A DNA stretch of 6,516 nucleotides. Origin: an uncultured Bifidobacterium sp. GTDB lineage: Bacteria; Actinomycetota; Actinomycetes; Actinomycetales; Bifidobacteriaceae. The notes below the pieces were generated by a model. The model made no database searches. It had not been told where the DNA came from and saw nothing but the letters and a program-made list of their open reading frames with translations. Positions within the stretch are counted from its first letter, which is position 1. Each line of letters begins with the position of its first letter. Below are positions 5,427 through 6,516 of this stretch, piece by piece. The position numbers were made by a program, and so were the translations under genes. Location of the stretch: positions 1 to 6,516 of the forward strand of contig CALEGL010000291.1 of assembly GCA_937876495.1 (NCBI GenBank), in the 5' to 3' direction.

Positions 5427-6505
5427 TGCACCCTCACTCGCGGATCGAGAACGCCGCACAGAATGTCGACGAAGAAGTTCACGAAGATGTAGATGACGCC
5501 GACGAGAAGGCCTGATCCCATGATCCCGTTGAGATCCAGGGAGACGGCCGCGTTGTAGGCGTATTCGCCGATGCCATGCCAGGAGAACACCGTCTCGGTG
5601 AGCACGGCGCCAGAGAGCAGACCACTGAACGTCAGCCCCGTCATGTTGAGGATCGGTAGCGACGCCCCACGGAAGATGTATCGGAAGGCCACGGTATGCG
5701 CCGGCAGACCCTTGGCGCGTGCGCCCAGCGTGTAGTCAGCCTCCTGCGATTCGATAGCCGACTGGCGAGTGAACCTGATCAGCGAGCCGACGTTGAGAAG
5801 CGTCAGCGTGATGGCAGGAAGCATGAGATGGGAAAGCGCGTTGAAGAACGCCACCGGATCGTCGTTGAGCAGACTGTCGATCAGATAGAGGCCGGTCACG
5901 GTCGGAGGCGGGACGAGCGACGATGACAGCCGTCCACCTCCGGAGAACCAGTGGAGCTTGTAGAAGAACACATAGAACATCAGCATGGCCAGCCAGAAGG
6001 CCGGCATCGAGATGCTGAACAGCGCGAAGAGCTGGGTGATCCTGTCGAAGAGACGCTTCTTGTTCAGTGCCGCAAGAAGCCCCAGACCGACGCCTATGAT
6101 GACGGTCATCACGAAGACGACCAGGGCGAGCTCGACGGTCGCGGGGAACGCGCGGCCGAGGTCCTGCGACACGGGGTTGGTCGTCAGGGAGGACGTCCCC
6201 AGGTCGCCCCGGAAGAGGTTCCGGAAGTAGATGAAATACCGGACGCCGAGCGGCTGGTCCAACCCCATGCGATGGCGTATGGCGGCCACGATCTCGGGAT
6301 TGCTCTTGGCAGCCTTGTCGCTGATCATCGCCGCCGCGGGATCGGTGGGAATGACGTTGGAAAGGAAGAACGTGACCGTTCCAACTCCCCAGACGAGCAG
6401 AACGCTGATTCCGAGACGCTTCAGAATGTACCGCGCAAGCGGATGGCGCCTGGCGGATCCGCCCCCGCTCTTCCCCGCCCCGCCGGACGGTGATGCATCA
6501 GGCAT
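5423..6505 (-). CDS. Peptide ABC transporter permease, first subunit (OppB/DppB-like)
   Basis: This is the B-type channel subunit, 360 residues from the ATG at 6505. A Gly/Ser-rich hydrophilic leader (about 1-22) precedes YILKRLGISVLLVWGVGTVT (26-45), the usual OppB opening. Hydrophobic segments lie near 33-52, 124-147, 159-183, 225-245, 288-309 and 331-350. RHRMGLDQPLGVRYF (77-91) and GDLGTS (100-105) are typical of the family. The ATPase-docking loop spans about 252-285 with EADYTLGARAKGL, and the end is TETVFSWHGIGEYAYNAA (303-320) then DPRVRVQ. Family members are about 310-340 residues, so the leader makes this one slightly long. AGGTGA sits five bases before the ATG at 6505. A GTG at 6514 is possible, and the frame is still open at the window edge, so an upstream start cannot be ruled out. 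The stop overlaps the next gene as ATGA. Confidence 0.92.
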   Translation of the reverse strand: MPDASPSGGAGKSGGGSARRHPLARYILKRLGISVLLVWGVGTVTFFLSNVIPTDPAAAMISDKAAKSNPEIVAAIRHRMGLDQPLGVRYFIYFRNLFRGDLGTSSLTTNPVSQDLGRAFPATVELALVVFVMTVIIGVGLGLLAALNKKRLFDRITQLFALFSISMPAFWLAMLMFYVFFYKLHWFSGGGRLSSSLVPPPTVTGLYLIDSLLNDDPVAFFNALSHLMLPAITLTLLNVGSLIRFTRQSAIESQEADYTLGARAKGLPAHTVAFRYIFRGASLPILNMTGLTFSGLLSGAVLTETVFSWHGIGEYAYNAAVSLDLNGIMGSGLLVGVIYIFVNFFVDILCGVLDPRVRVQ

Positions 6506-6510
6506 CGGAG

Positions 6511-6516
6511 TCACCT
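6511..6516 (-). promoter_or_regulatory. Probable ribosome binding site of the first permease gene
   Basis: On the minus strand the last six bases read AGGTGA, five bases before the ATG at 6505. This favours 6505 as the start over the GTG at 6514. The site is at the window edge, so its upstream context is unseen. Confidence 0.5.

Noticed and set aside
5951..6493. Plus-strand open frame (180 codons) opposite the first permease
   Set aside because: It has a highly charged Glu/Arg/His composition, which is the usual antisense image of a hydrophobic membrane protein.
1..6516. tRNA, rRNA, CRISPR array, insertion sequence or riboswitch
   Set aside because: No regularly spaced repeats, transposase-like frames, cloverleaf-like segments or recognised riboswitch cores were seen, and nearly all of the DNA is accounted for by six genes.

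Overview
The window is GC-rich, tightly packed bacterial DNA. The codon use favours G or C at third positions, several genes overlap by a few bases, and Shine-Dalgarno sites are strong. This fits a high-GC actinomycete. A gut or oral actinobacterium, perhaps of the Bifidobacteriaceae or Coriobacteriia, is a guess from the gene content, and the genus cannot be fixed from the sequence alone. I see no RNA genes, mobile elements or CRISPR array.

The layout has three blocks. Block 1 (about 1-1592, minus strand) holds a DUF1445/YcsI-family gene (D-glutamate cyclase family) followed by pxpA, the LamB/YcsF-type subunit A of 5-oxoprolinase. pxpA runs off the left edge, and its partners pxpB and pxpC would be expected just beyond it. 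Block 2 (1824-2768, plus strand) is a single class IV PLP enzyme, most like aminodeoxychorismate lyase, transcribed divergently from block 1. The 231-bp gap between them carries both Shine-Dalgarno sites and a clean inverted repeat that could be an operator. Block 3 (2905 to the right edge, minus strand) is a four-gene operon for a peptide/nickel-type ABC importer: permease, permease, ATPase, ATPase. Its genes overlap by 4 bp, are separated by 4 bp, and overlap by 8 bp. It converges on the aminotransferase across a 136-bp gap that holds two stem-loops. No substrate-binding protein lies in the window; one may lie beyond the right edge.

Functionally, the importer would bring in peptides, PxpA with its missing partners would cleave 5-oxoproline (pyroglutamate) to glutamate, and the DUF1445 protein may interconvert D-glutamate and 5-oxo-D-proline or handle a related lactam. 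The whole window can be read as a peptide and glutamate/pyroglutamate salvage region. That link is inferred from neighbourhood only. All six genes belong to known families. I found no clearly new system; the most interesting points are the DUF1445-PxpA pairing, the altered active-site signature in the class IV enzyme, and the candidate operator in the divergent promoter region.
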